From: CBDBKL01 sp965206675
GTDB taxonomy: Bacteria > Bdellovibrionota > Bdellovibrionia > Bdellovibrionales > JAKFYE01
Length of the DNA: 64,000 nt
Direction: 5' to 3'
Assembly: GCA_965206675.1 (NCBI GenBank)
Contig: CBDBKL010000007.1
Coordinates: 248,001 to 312,000 of the forward strand
Shown piece by piece: positions 18,574 through 26,470 of the stretch. Position numbers and translations under genes: made by a program. Every line of letters starts with the position of its first letter. Position 1 is the first letter of the stretch. Below the pieces are notes generated by a model. The model was given only the letters and a program-made list of their open reading frames with translations, searched no databases and had not been told where the DNA came from.

Positions 18574-18641
18574 TTCCTTCTATCTATTTATTGAATAATT
18601 CCTAGTAAGTGAAGAATGGGATATGCTAAGGTCTTGAGTCA

Positions 18642-19034
18642 ATGAATATCATAAGAGTTTTAATTGCTAAACCTGGGTTAGATGGACATGATCGGGGAGC
18701 CAAAGTTGTTGCCCGTGGTTTGCGTGATGCGGGATTTGAAGTTATCTACACAGGGCTTCATCAAACCCCAGAGATGATTGTTTCGGCAGCCTTAGAAGAG
18801 GACGTTGATATTATTGGCCTCTCAATCTTAAGCGGAGCCCATATTCCTTTGATTCAATCCATTCAAGAACTGATGAAAGCAAAAGGGTTTGAAAAACCGA
18901 TCTTTGTAGGTGGTATTATACCTGAGAATGATGCGGAGCGACTGCGCCAATCCGGCGTAAAATCTGTCTTTGGTCCAGGGACATCATTGAGTGAAATTGT
19001 GGATAGAGTGAAATCTATCGTTAAAGAATCATAA
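18642..19034 (+). CDS. Stand-alone B12-binding domain of methylmalonyl-CoA mutase type
   Basis: Seen: the cobalamin motif DxHxxG at D14-G-H16-D-R-G19, with LSILSGAH and FVGGIIP following as in the mutase C-terminal domain, and nothing else in its 130 residues. In some bacteria the acyl-CoA mutase large and small subunits are separate genes; this would be the small one. The catalytic subunit is not in the window. It is divergent from the acyl-CoA dehydrogenase pair, which fits breakdown of branched-chain amino acids to succinyl-CoA. Confidence 0.9.
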   Translation: MNIIRVLIAKPGLDGHDRGAKVVARGLRDAGFEVIYTGLHQTPEMIVSAALEEDVDIIGLSILSGAHIPLIQSIQELMKAKGFEKPIFVGGIIPENDAERLRQSGVKSVFGPGTSLSEIVDRVKSIVKES

Positions 19035-19049
19035 AAAACTTTCTGTCAT

Positions 19050-19142
19050 TGACTGTGTTGCAATTGTTTTTACTCCGACGTAGGAAAAACTACGCCTCCA
19101 TTCGTTTTGTACGCCTTGTATCTAACATTTTTTCAGCAACCT
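19050..19142. repeat. Family A repeat, degenerate copy A2
   Basis: Inverted relative to A1. The core ACTCCGACGTAGGAAAAACT, followed by ACGCCTCC, TACGCCTTGTATCTAACA and TTTTTTCAGCAACCT, is recognisable, but the left arm has decayed to GACTGTGTTGCAATTG and no longer pairs with the right one. Confidence 0.6.
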
Positions 19143-19381
19143 TCTTATATAGACATTAATTATTAAAATGTAGAAAAAGCTAATCTGCTAAGGAAAGTCT
19201 AGCCCTTCTTTTTAATATAGGAAGATATGGCTAATGAAAAATTGTGTTTGAGACACGAGACACTAATGCTTCAAAAGGATATCATTCTCTAAAATCTGAA
19301 ATTTCGATGAGCTTTAACATAAAAGTTTTAGATTTTAGAAATTAAATTTCACACCTATTTTTAATAACTTAGCCTCAAGTC

Positions 19382-19410
19382 TTGACAAACTACTAGTTTT
19401 TATGTAGTTT
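19382..19410 (+). promoter_or_regulatory. Promoter/operator candidate of the HigBA-type operon
   Basis: TTGACA at 19382-19387 is a perfect -35 box; TAGTTT at 19405-19410 is a poor -10 at 17-base spacing. AAACTAC (19387-19393) and GTAGTTT (19404-19410) form an inverted repeat overlapping both, the usual place for an autoregulatory antitoxin operator. The binding itself is inferred. Confidence 0.4.
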
Positions 19411-19424
19411 AGAGAGAGGCAGGG

Positions 19425-19751
19425 ATGGCGGTTAAAAAAATAGATTACTATGTTACTGAAAATGGCAAGGAACCCTTCCTTGAGTGGGTTAATAGTTTGG
19501 ACATTGCTAGTCAGATTAGGGTTGACCGTTTTATCCAAAGAGTTGCTCAAGGCGGTGCTAAAAAGTCGATTAGAAGTTTAAAGAATGGTGTTTTTGAAAT
19601 TAAAATTCCTCATGGATCTGGATTGAGAATATATTTTGGAGAAGTTGGAAACAAGTACATTCTTCTTTTAGTTGGTGGAGATAAAGGAACTCAAAGTAAG
19701 GACATTAAAAGAGCTAAAGAATATTGGAGTAATTATGGCAAACAGAAATAA
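19425..19751 (+). CDS. higB: HigB/RelE-like toxin (Gp49-like, DUF891)
   Basis: Predicted ribosome-dependent mRNA interferase of a type II toxin-antitoxin pair. Seen: EWVNSLD, an Arg/Lys-rich middle, LKNGVFEIKIPHGSGLRIYF and ILLLVGGDKGTQSKDI, which match the Gp49-like HigB pattern. The length of 108 residues is typical. The toxin gene comes first, as in higBA loci. The start ATG follows a GGCAGGGATGG context. It overlaps the antitoxin gene by 17 bases. Confidence 0.85.
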   Translation: MAVKKIDYYVTENGKEPFLEWVNSLDIASQIRVDRFIQRVAQGGAKKSIRSLKNGVFEIKIPHGSGLRIYFGEVGNKYILLLVGGDKGTQSKDIKRAKEYWSNYGKQK

Positions 19752-20049
19752 AAGCTATGATGAAGTATTAGCAAGCAAATTTGAAAATCTTAAGTTTGCT
19801 CAAGGTTATTTGCTTAATATAGTTAAAAACGAAGGACTTTCTATTGATGAAGCACTTTGCGAAACGATCAAGGCAATGGGGTTACAAAATTTTGCTGATA
19901 AATCTGATCTCTCTATCCAGGGAGTTTCGGACTTTGTTGCAAAAAGGCAGAAATGGAGTACAGATAAACTTTCGAAGCTCATTAACGAAGTCTTTAAGTT
20001 AAAAGTTAAACTGATTTTAGAAGTTCCAAAATCAAGCGAGGTCGCTTGA
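19735..20049 (+). CDS. higA: HigA-like antitoxin (XRE-type)
   Basis: The start MANRNKSYDEV at 19735 is chosen because it follows a GGAG ribosome site and overlaps the toxin end. An earlier in-frame start at 19672 would add 21 residues inside the toxin. The 104-residue protein has an alpha-helical N-terminus and a helix-turn-helix-like segment (FADKSDLSIQGVSDFVA) followed by a short positively charged tail. Role by family: it neutralises the toxin and represses the operon. Confidence 0.75.
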   Translation: MANRNKSYDEVLASKFENLKFAQGYLLNIVKNEGLSIDEALCETIKAMGLQNFADKSDLSIQGVSDFVAKRQKWSTDKLSKLINEVFKLKVKLILEVPKSSEVA

Positions 20050-20520
20050 ACTAGAATTTCTATATTATTATATTTAATCATAAATTTATTTTGTTTTTTA
20101 TTCTTATTCTTATTGAGGAACAAAGGAGGTGGTAAATATATCAATAGTTATTAGTTGTACTCATGGAAAAAAACTGGAAAAAGGATATTAGAAATGCTCT
20201 GTAAAAATATTACCCCATCTTTTGTCTGGATAGCTATTGGAAAAAATTCTCTCCTAGATATTCAATTTTTTTTCCAGAGCGCAGAGCGTATCGTGAGAAA
20301 GAGCAAGTTAATAATCAAACATAAAAGAGAAAATCGCATAAAGAGCCAGACGGACTTTTCAAAAAGCGTTAGATACGAGGCGTTCAAGCTCAAACCGAAC
20401 GGTTTTTCCTACGTTGGAGTGAAGGTTTGAGTGATTACAACGAAGTAGATGACGCTTTTTGAAAAGTCCGCAGATACAATTAGTTGATTGTATAGCGGAG
20501 TTTATGTAACCATATAGGGT
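20050..20520. other. Intergenic gap of 471 bases
   Basis: Holds the family A repeat A3 at its right end. An isolated perfect ribosome-site-like AAAGGAGGTGG at about 20124 has no well-placed start codon after it. A TTG-started reading frame from 20155 to 20430 runs into the repeat and looks accidental. Confidence 0.4.
20352..20469. repeat. Family A palindromic repeat, copy A3
   Basis: The arms GGACTTTTCAAAAAGCGT and ACGCTTTTTGAAAAGTCC are a perfect 18-bp inverted repeat, although several bases differ from A1 in both arms. The inner stem CTCAAACC/GGTTTGAG is also perfect. This is strong evidence that pairing itself is conserved. It lacks the 8 bases AGGCGTAG present in most copies. It lies upstream of the site-2 protease gene. 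Confidence 0.88.
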
Positions 20521-21174
20521 ATGGATCAAGATTTATTGTTAAAAATACCATTGTATTTTATTCCCTTTCTTTTCTCTCTGACATTTCATGAGTATGCTCA
20601 TGGATGGATGGCTTTAAGACGTGGTGATAACACAGCCTTAATGTTGGGAAGGTTGTCTTTAAATCCCTTAGCTCATGCCGACCCTATCGGGACCTTTTTC
20701 TTTCCTTTAATTGCCATTATTATGCCCGGAGGATATTTTTTTGGTTGGGCTAAACCTGTTCCAGTCAATCCCAGAAATTTAAAGAATGAAAGAGTCGATA
20801 TGTTTTGGATTGCGGCAGCAGGACCACTTTCCAATATTCTTTTAGCTATCATAGGAGCATTTGTCTACGTGATATTAAATGGGCATATTGAAAATCTAGG
20901 ACGGGCAGAGGTCGGAGAAGGTTTTTTCGGAGTGTTTATCTTTATAAATCTTTTATTGGCAGTTTTTAATTTGATTCCGCTTCACCCTTTAGATGGAGGA
21001 AAAATTTTAGCACGTTTTTTACCTCATAATATCAATTATCTTTTAGAACGGAATCAACATATTACAGGTATTGTCTTACTTGTGCTTCTTTTTACAGGTG
21101 GTTTAAGGTATATTATTTATCCTGTTTTTTATTCAGCAAATATTTTAATTTACGCAGCAGAATCTATTTTTTAA
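20521..21174 (+). CDS. Membrane site-2 protease (M50 family)
   Basis: Seen: zinc motif HEYAH at residues 23-27 inside the first membrane segment, and the second motif NLIPLHPLDGGKIL with D158 in a later one; four to six hydrophobic segments in 217 residues and no PDZ domain. This is the short M50B type, an intramembrane zinc protease of unknown substrate. It is followed by trpS after 13 bases. In many bacteria this family sits beside trpS, scpA and scpB, as here. Confidence 0.92.
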   Translation: MDQDLLLKIPLYFIPFLFSLTFHEYAHGWMALRRGDNTALMLGRLSLNPLAHADPIGTFFFPLIAIIMPGGYFFGWAKPVPVNPRNLKNERVDMFWIAAAGPLSNILLAIIGAFVYVILNGHIENLGRAEVGEGFFGVFIFINLLLAVFNLIPLHPLDGGKILARFLPHNINYLLERNQHITGIVLLVLLFTGGLRYIIYPVFYSANILIYAAESIF

Positions 21175-21187
21175 GCGGAGCCTTATT

Positions 21188-22198
21188 GTGGAAAAAAAAA
21201 TAAAACGCGTAATGAGTGGTATGCGATCAACAGGGCCAATGCATATTGGGCATTATTTTGGAGCTCTTAAAAATTGGCTTGATTTGCAGGAAAAACACAC
21301 GTGTTTTTTTGGTGCTATGGATTGGCATGCACAAACATCTCTATATAAAACTACAAAAACTGTAGATCCTTTTATTAAAGATAATATTGCGGAATGGATT
21401 GCATGGGGCTTGGATTTTGAGAAAAATTACATCTATGTGCAAAGTGGAGTTCCTGAAACACTTGAGTTGTATATGATTTTTGCAAATTTAACTCCTATGG
21501 GATGGCTAGAGAGAGTTACAACTTGGAAGGGTGCCATTGAGGAGATGAAGCAAAAAGATATTTATAACTTAGGACGCTTTGGCTATCCTGTCTTACAGAC
21601 TGCAGATATTTCTATAATGGAAGGTGAGTTGGTTCCTGTAGGGCAAGATCAGGTCGCCCATTTGGAGATATCAAGAGAGATTGTGAGACGATTTAATCGC
21701 TTGTATAAAGCACAATTGCCCGAGCCCAAGGCCCTATTGACAAATACACCGCATGTAGTGGGTCAAGATGGGCGAAAAATGTCTTCAAGCTATGAAAACT
21801 TTATCGGCCTCACAGATGAGCCTAAAAAGGTGAAAAAGGCCGTCAATAAAATGGTAACTGACCCTCAGAGGGTAACCCGAGAAGACCCTGGAGAACCAAC
21901 AGTTTGCTCTGTATACGCCCTACACAAGCTCTTTAGCTCATCTGAGGACTTAAAGTGGGTAGAAAGTGGCTGTCGTTCAGCAGGGATTGGCTGTGGAGAT
22001 TGCAAATTAAAATTATCTAATAATATCAATAGATTATGTGAAGAACCTCGTGAAAAGAAAAAAGAACTCTTGAATCATCCTCAACGTCTTGATTCAATAA
22101 TTGCCGAGGGGTGTTATAAGGCTAGAAAAGTGGCTCAGGAGACGCTTAGGAAAGTTAAAGAAACTATGGGATTATATTTGAGTGGAGGAACAAGTTGA
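21188..22198 (+). CDS. trpS: Tryptophan--tRNA ligase
   Basis: Class I aminoacyl-tRNA synthetase. Seen: a HIGH-type motif MHIGHYFGAL (H19-I-G-H22) and KMSSS at residues 197-201. The length of 336 residues is standard. The start is GTG, supported by an upstream GCGGAG ribosome site; no ATG fits as well. A short Cys-containing insert (GCRSAGIGCGDCK) near residue 260 is common in bacterial TrpS of this branch. The stop overlaps the scpA start by 4 bases. Confidence 0.96.
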   Translation: MEKKIKRVMSGMRSTGPMHIGHYFGALKNWLDLQEKHTCFFGAMDWHAQTSLYKTTKTVDPFIKDNIAEWIAWGLDFEKNYIYVQSGVPETLELYMIFANLTPMGWLERVTTWKGAIEEMKQKDIYNLGRFGYPVLQTADISIMEGELVPVGQDQVAHLEISREIVRRFNRLYKAQLPEPKALLTNTPHVVGQDGRKMSSSYENFIGLTDEPKKVKKAVNKMVTDPQRVTREDPGEPTVCSVYALHKLFSSSEDLKWVESGCRSAGIGCGDCKLKLSNNINRLCEEPREKKKELLNHPQRLDSIIAEGCYKARKVAQETLRKVKETMGLYLSGGTS

Positions 22199-23001
22199 TT
22201 CAAGTTGAGTTAGAACAGTTTGAAGGGCCATTGGGATTGCTTCTTTATCTTATTCGTAAAGAAGAGATGGATATCTATGATATTCCTCTTCATCAAATCA
22301 CTTCGCAGTACATGGATTATGTAAAGCGCATGAAAGAACTCAATTTGGAAGATGTTGGGGACTTTATTGCAATGGCAGCGACTTTAATACATATGAAATC
22401 TAAAATGTTACTTCCTCAACATGGTGAAGACACTGACGAAGAGGAAGACCCTAGGACAGACCTTGTACAAAAACTCTTAGAATATGAACAGTTTCAAAAG
22501 ATATCAAAAGATATAGATAAACAGTCTTTAATTGGAAGAGATGTTTGGATTAGGGGACAAAATGAGGCTTTCATAGAAACAGAAGATAATACAATTATTC
22601 TTCAAGAAGATTCTCTTTTTACGTTAATAGGTATGTACAAACGTATGGCTAAAAATTTAAAAGCCAATGTTCATAAAATTTTTAAAAAGACACAATCAAT
22701 AGCTTCAAGAATTTTAGAAATGCAATTTGTTCTTCGTCCAGGGCAACGTAAAATGTTTTCAGAACTCGTGCCCGCATCTGATGGGAATAAAAAGTTAATT
22801 ACATTTTTATCATTACTAGAATTGGCTAAAATGGGTTTTGTTAAAGTTTTTCAAAATAGAACTTATGAAGAAATCTATATAGAGTCTCAAAAAGCTATTC
22901 AAAAAGATATTATCAATGAAGTTGAGGAATATGAGTACAAAGAAAAACCTGTTGATTTTGAGTTTTCAAATTTGGATTTTTCTGAAACAGGCGAGAAATA
23001 G
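22195..23001 (+). CDS. scpA: Segregation and condensation protein A
   Basis: Kleisin subunit of the SMC-ScpAB condensin. Seen: N-terminal EQFEGPLGLLLYLIRKEEMDIYDI, the SMC-neck-binding part, and a winged-helix C-terminus (ITFLSLLELAKMGFVKVFQN). TTG start, with GGAGG six bases upstream inside the trpS 3' end. The length of 268 residues is typical. Followed by scpB after 36 bases. Confidence 0.95.
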   Translation: MIQVELEQFEGPLGLLLYLIRKEEMDIYDIPLHQITSQYMDYVKRMKELNLEDVGDFIAMAATLIHMKSKMLLPQHGEDTDEEEDPRTDLVQKLLEYEQFQKISKDIDKQSLIGRDVWIRGQNEAFIETEDNTIILQEDSLFTLIGMYKRMAKNLKANVHKIFKKTQSIASRILEMQFVLRPGQRKMFSELVPASDGNKKLITFLSLLELAKMGFVKVFQNRTYEEIYIESQKAIQKDIINEVEEYEYKEKPVDFEFSNLDFSETGEK

Positions 23002-23037
23002 AAAGTAAAATAGGATAAAGAAAAGGTAAAAATTATT

Positions 23038-23934
23038 ATGGATAAAGATCAATTGATATCTATTATTGAGAGCGCATTGTTTGCAACAAATAAACCGTTA
23101 AGTCTGATATCTCTTCAGCAAATTTTTATTGATACTGACGTTCAAAGGAAGGATATACAAGAAGCTATAGAAGATTATAAAAATATTTTAATGAAAAAAG
23201 ATAGAGGTATAACTTTAGAGGAAGTTGGCGGAGGTTATCAATTACGTACTAAACTAGAAAATAGAAACTATCTTAAAAAAATGACAAAAAAGAGACCTTT
23301 TAGGATTTCAGCTCCTGCATTAGAAGTCCTTTCCATTATTGCCTATAAACAACCTTTAATTAAATCAAAGGTTGATGAAATTAGAGGTGTTGAGTCTGGT
23401 CATCTTCTGAGAGTGCTTATGGATAAAGGGCTGATAGGATTTGCTGGAAAGAGCGATTTACCTGGAAAACCTATTCAATACAAAACAACTCGCCATTTTT
23501 TAGAAACGTTTAGTTTAAAATCTTTAAAGGATCTGCCTACTTTGTCTGAAATTGAAGAATTATTACCGGATGGCATGGATACTCATTCTGAAGACTCATT
23601 GGATAACATTACTGATAATTTCTCTGTTCAAACGGAAAAAAGTTATTCTGAAGGTGAAGAAGAATTGAGTAAGATCGTCAATAAACTTTCTACGATTGAC
23701 ACATCAACTGAATTTTTCGAAGAGGAAAAACAAAAAAGAAAAGAAAAAAGAACAATGGAAAAGGCGCAAGATATCCGTGAAGCTCTCACTATTGGTTCAG
23801 AGGTCAGTGAGCGAGATATAAAATGGCTTGAAAAATTTGAAGAGAAGCAAAATGCTCCAAAGGATTCTGATGTTACACTTTCAACTGATGAGGATATTGA
23901 ACCTAACACGCTGGAAAAAACACCAGAAATTTAG
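23038..23934 (+). CDS. scpB: Segregation and condensation protein B
   Basis: Partner of ScpA; its paired winged helices bind the kleisin. Seen: IIESALFATNKPLSL at the N-terminus and the signature ALEVLSIIAYKQPLIKSKVD...RGVESG around residue 100. The family core ends near residue 180. The remaining 120 residues are acidic and low-complexity (many E, D, S, T), an unusual extension of unknown function. Confidence 0.94.
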   Translation: MDKDQLISIIESALFATNKPLSLISLQQIFIDTDVQRKDIQEAIEDYKNILMKKDRGITLEEVGGGYQLRTKLENRNYLKKMTKKRPFRISAPALEVLSIIAYKQPLIKSKVDEIRGVESGHLLRVLMDKGLIGFAGKSDLPGKPIQYKTTRHFLETFSLKSLKDLPTLSEIEELLPDGMDTHSEDSLDNITDNFSVQTEKSYSEGEEELSKIVNKLSTIDTSTEFFEEEKQKRKEKRTMEKAQDIREALTIGSEVSERDIKWLEKFEEKQNAPKDSDVTLSTDEDIEPNTLEKTPEI

Positions 23935-23945
23935 GAAGGTCATTC

Positions 23946-24515
23946 TTGCAGCATTTATGGAAAATAGCTTTATCTTTATTTATTATTTACCATTGCTTGA
24001 TTGTTTTTTTGTATCCTAACCGCATATCCTACCTTAATGTTTTTATTCAACCCTACACCTTAGCCTACGCTAATCTAGTGGGTTTAAATACTCCTTGGCA
24101 GTTTTTCTCACCAGATCCAGGGCCAGCTTTATATTTAAAATCCTATATATTTAAAGATGATAAACAAATTGCTGAACACTTATTTCCAGATGAAAAAGAT
24201 GTTTATTTTTTTCGTTCTATGTTTAATCGAAAAACAGCTGCCGCTCGATTCTTAATAAAATCTAAGGATAGAGCGGAAAGAATATTTATTCCTTGGTTAT
24301 GTTCACTCTATCCAGAGGCAACTTCTATTAGTGTCCATCAGAGAATAGTCAAAGTTGTGTCTTTAGCAGATGTTAGAGGGGGAGAGGAATTAAATCAAAT
24401 GAATGAGGGTATGGATAAATATTTTGTAACAGATGATTGTACCAAAGTTAGTAATTTTAAAGATTTTATAAATGAAGATAGTGGAGATGTTTTTGAAGAT
24501 GAAAGGTCTTTTTAA
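23946..24515 (+). CDS. Membrane-anchored protein paired with the HTTM gene
   Basis: Function not recognised. TTG start with AGGAAGG upstream. One N-terminal membrane anchor (residues 6-23), then the segment NTPWQFFSPDPGPALY, a pattern found in small proteins encoded beside HTTM/vitamin K-dependent carboxylase-like genes. The rest is soluble and probably periplasmic. It overlaps the HTTM gene, so the two are likely translated together and may form a complex (inference). Confidence 0.65.
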   Translation: MQHLWKIALSLFIIYHCLIVFLYPNRISYLNVFIQPYTLAYANLVGLNTPWQFFSPDPGPALYLKSYIFKDDKQIAEHLFPDEKDVYFFRSMFNRKTAAARFLIKSKDRAERIFIPWLCSLYPEATSISVHQRIVKVVSLADVRGGEELNQMNEGMDKYFVTDDCTKVSNFKDFINEDSGDVFEDERSF

Positions 24516-25434
24516 AGTGTTAAAAGAAAAATTGATCTCGGGCTTAAAAATTTGGAATCAATTTTGGTTTTTACCTAAAGGGACATTTACAGGCTCTTTA
24601 TTTCGTTGTCTTGTCACATTTTTCATTTTTGTTTTTTATTTTTCTCGTATCTTAGAATTTGAATTGTATTTTAGTGAATCTGGAATGCTACCATATAGTG
24701 CATTACAGGATATAGTTCCCCGTTTCTATCAAACTATTTTTCCAATTTATCCATCTACGGAAGGGCTTCTTTTTTCCTACCATATATTATTTCTTTTTCT
24801 TCTTATTTTAATGATTCTTGGGTTAGGAGGTAGAGTTATTGCCGTGTTGGCATTCTGTCTTCATATGATGTTTTTTCACCGTAATTATATGATTTTATAT
24901 GGAGTTGATTTTATATCTAGTATAGCACTTTTTATGTGTATCTTTTTGAAAACAGATAATTATTTTACTGTGCTTAATTTTTTCAAAAAGAAAAAACAAA
25001 TTCCCCATGGAGGAAAAGATTTAAAAGGTGATCTGTTACATTCCGTAGGTTGTCGTTTACTACAACTTCAAATTATGTCTGTTTATGCCTATAGTGGTAT
25101 GGAAAAACTCAGAGGAGCTACTTGGTGGCAGGGAGATGCTATTTGGAATACGCTTGCCAATGGGCAATTAGCTAAGATTAATTTTAGTTTTTTAGCACAT
25201 GTACCTTTAGTTTTAGTTCTTCTTACTTTCTTTACAGTTTTATGGGAACTGTATTTTCCTATATTAGTTTGGATTCCTAGAATTAAATATTGGATTTTAG
25301 GTCTTGGAGTGGTTTTTCATTTAGGAATTGGTTTTATGATTAATATTCCATATTTTTCTATTTTAATGGTATTGAGTTATCTTATTTACTTAGATTATGA
25401 TCGAGATCTCAGACAATGGTATAAAATATCATGA
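24472..25434 (+). CDS. HTTM-domain membrane protein (vitamin K-dependent carboxylase-like)
   Basis: Seen: multiple membrane segments, with LQIMSVYAYSGMEKLRG and the block TWWQGDAIWNTL near residues 205-230, typical of the HTTM family. A second ATG at 24499 (MKGLFKVL) is an equally good start; neither has a clear ribosome site. Family knowledge: eukaryotic members carboxylate glutamates, but bacterial members mostly have no known reaction. The upstream gene overlaps it by 44 bases. Its end overlaps the convergent SDR gene by 6 bases. Confidence 0.8.
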   Translation: MKIVEMFLKMKGLFKVLKEKLISGLKIWNQFWFLPKGTFTGSLFRCLVTFFIFVFYFSRILEFELYFSESGMLPYSALQDIVPRFYQTIFPIYPSTEGLLFSYHILFLFLLILMILGLGGRVIAVLAFCLHMMFFHRNYMILYGVDFISSIALFMCIFLKTDNYFTVLNFFKKKKQIPHGGKDLKGDLLHSVGCRLLQLQIMSVYAYSGMEKLRGATWWQGDAIWNTLANGQLAKINFSFLAHVPLVLVLLTFFTVLWELYFPILVWIPRIKYWILGLGVVFHLGIGFMINIPYFSILMVLSYLIYLDYDRDLRQWYKIS

Positions 25435-26334
25435 TTTTTTAATAAGATCAGTGAGTGCTTTATCGAGTTGAGGGTATTTGAATTGATATCCTGTATCTAC
25501 TGCTTTTTGAGGTAAAACTTTTTGTCCTTTTAAGAGAAGAGATTCTCCCATTTCTCCTAAAGAGAGTTTTAAAATCCAAGATGGAATACTGAGAAAACTT
25601 GGACGCTGTACGATTTTTCCCAATTTTTTTGTAAAATCCTTATTTCTAACAGGGTGTGGAGCTGTGGCATTTATGGAGCCTTCAACACTTTCATTATAAA
25701 TAATATGTTCAAAGAGGCCAATAAGATCATCAATATGAATCCATGACATCCATTGTTTTCCTTTTCCTATAGAGCTTCCAAGATAGAATTTAAAAGAAGG
25801 GAGTATTTGGGTTAATAGGCCTCCATTTGAATCAAGCACCAACCCTGTACGTATACAGCAAATACGGGTATTTTCTGCTTTATAAGCTGTTTTTTCCCAT
25901 ATATCACATAACGTATGAGTAAAGCTATTATCATTGGGCTCTGAAGTTTCTATAAATTCTTTATCATCATCATTTCCATAGTATCCTATGGCCGAACTGC
26001 TAATAAAAAGTTGCGGTTTTTTCTTTTTATTATTGATGTAACTAACAAGTTTTTCTGTTATTTTCACTCGGCTTTCAAAAATGCTATTTTTCTTTTGCTG
26101 AGTCCAGCGTCCATTGGCAATAGATTCACCAGCTAGATTAATAATAACATCGTAATCTTCTATAGCATGATTCAGGGAATCTATTGATTGAGCTTTACGT
26201 ATTAAGGGATTATTAGATTTTTTTATATTGCGGGTGAGAATTGTAACTTGATGATTTTTTTTAATGAATTTTTCGGTTAGTCGAGAGCCGATAAAACCAG
26301 TACCACCAGTTATTAGAAAATGCATTATGGACAT
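25429..26334 (-). CDS. NAD-dependent epimerase-like SDR (YfcH/TIGR01777 type, DUF1731)
   Basis: Seen: a Rossmann motif ITGGTGFIGSRL near the N-terminus, VIINLAGESIANGRW around residue 65 (the family signature), SSAIGYYGN with the catalytic-type Tyr, and a C-terminal DUF1731-like end (VLPQKAVDTGYQFKYP). The length of 301 residues is typical. The substrate is unknown in the whole family. An internal ATG three codons in (MHFLITGG) is a likely alternative start. Divergent from psd across a striking AT palindrome. Confidence 0.88.
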   Translation of the reverse strand: MSIMHFLITGGTGFIGSRLTEKFIKKNHQVTILTRNIKKSNNPLIRKAQSIDSLNHAIEDYDVIINLAGESIANGRWTQQKKNSIFESRVKITEKLVSYINNKKKKPQLFISSSAIGYYGNDDDKEFIETSEPNDNSFTHTLCDIWEKTAYKAENTRICCIRTGLVLDSNGGLLTQILPSFKFYLGSSIGKGKQWMSWIHIDDLIGLFEHIIYNESVEGSINATAPHPVRNKDFTKKLGKIVQRPSFLSIPSWILKLSLGEMGESLLLKGQKVLPQKAVDTGYQFKYPQLDKALTDLIKKS

Positions 26335-26399
26335 CCTTTTTCAAAATTGCTTTCTATTTGTAGATTCTATCAAATATTTAAATTGTCAATAAAAGAAGA

Positions 26400-26443
26400 T
26401 TATTTTATATAAAAAAATATATCTATTTTTTTATATAAAATAA
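26400..26443. repeat. Perfect 20-bp A/T palindrome between divergent genes
   Basis: Arms 26400-26419 and 26424-26443 are exact reverse complements (20 bases each, all A or T), separated by the 4 bases TATC. It lies between the divergent starts of the SDR gene (26334) and psd (26471). It could be a cruciform, a bidirectional hairpin or a regulator site. Confidence 0.8.
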
Positions 26444-26470
26444 CAATATTTTCTGATAAGAATAAAAAAT

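Larger units (their letters stand above)
19035..19424. other. Intergenic gap of 390 bases
   Basis: Holds a degenerate family A repeat (19050-19142) and the promoter region of the toxin-antitoxin pair at its right end. The middle (about 19145-19375) is AT-rich with no supportable gene. Confidence 0.5.

Noticed and set aside
20239..20275. Hairpin GGAAAAAA/TTTTTTCC as a terminator
   Set aside because: Loop of 21 bases and a stem almost all A-T; too weak to call.
20155..20430. Possible 91-residue protein
   Set aside because: TTG start poorly spaced from AAAGGAGGTGG, composition unlike a protein, and the last third lies inside repeat A3.
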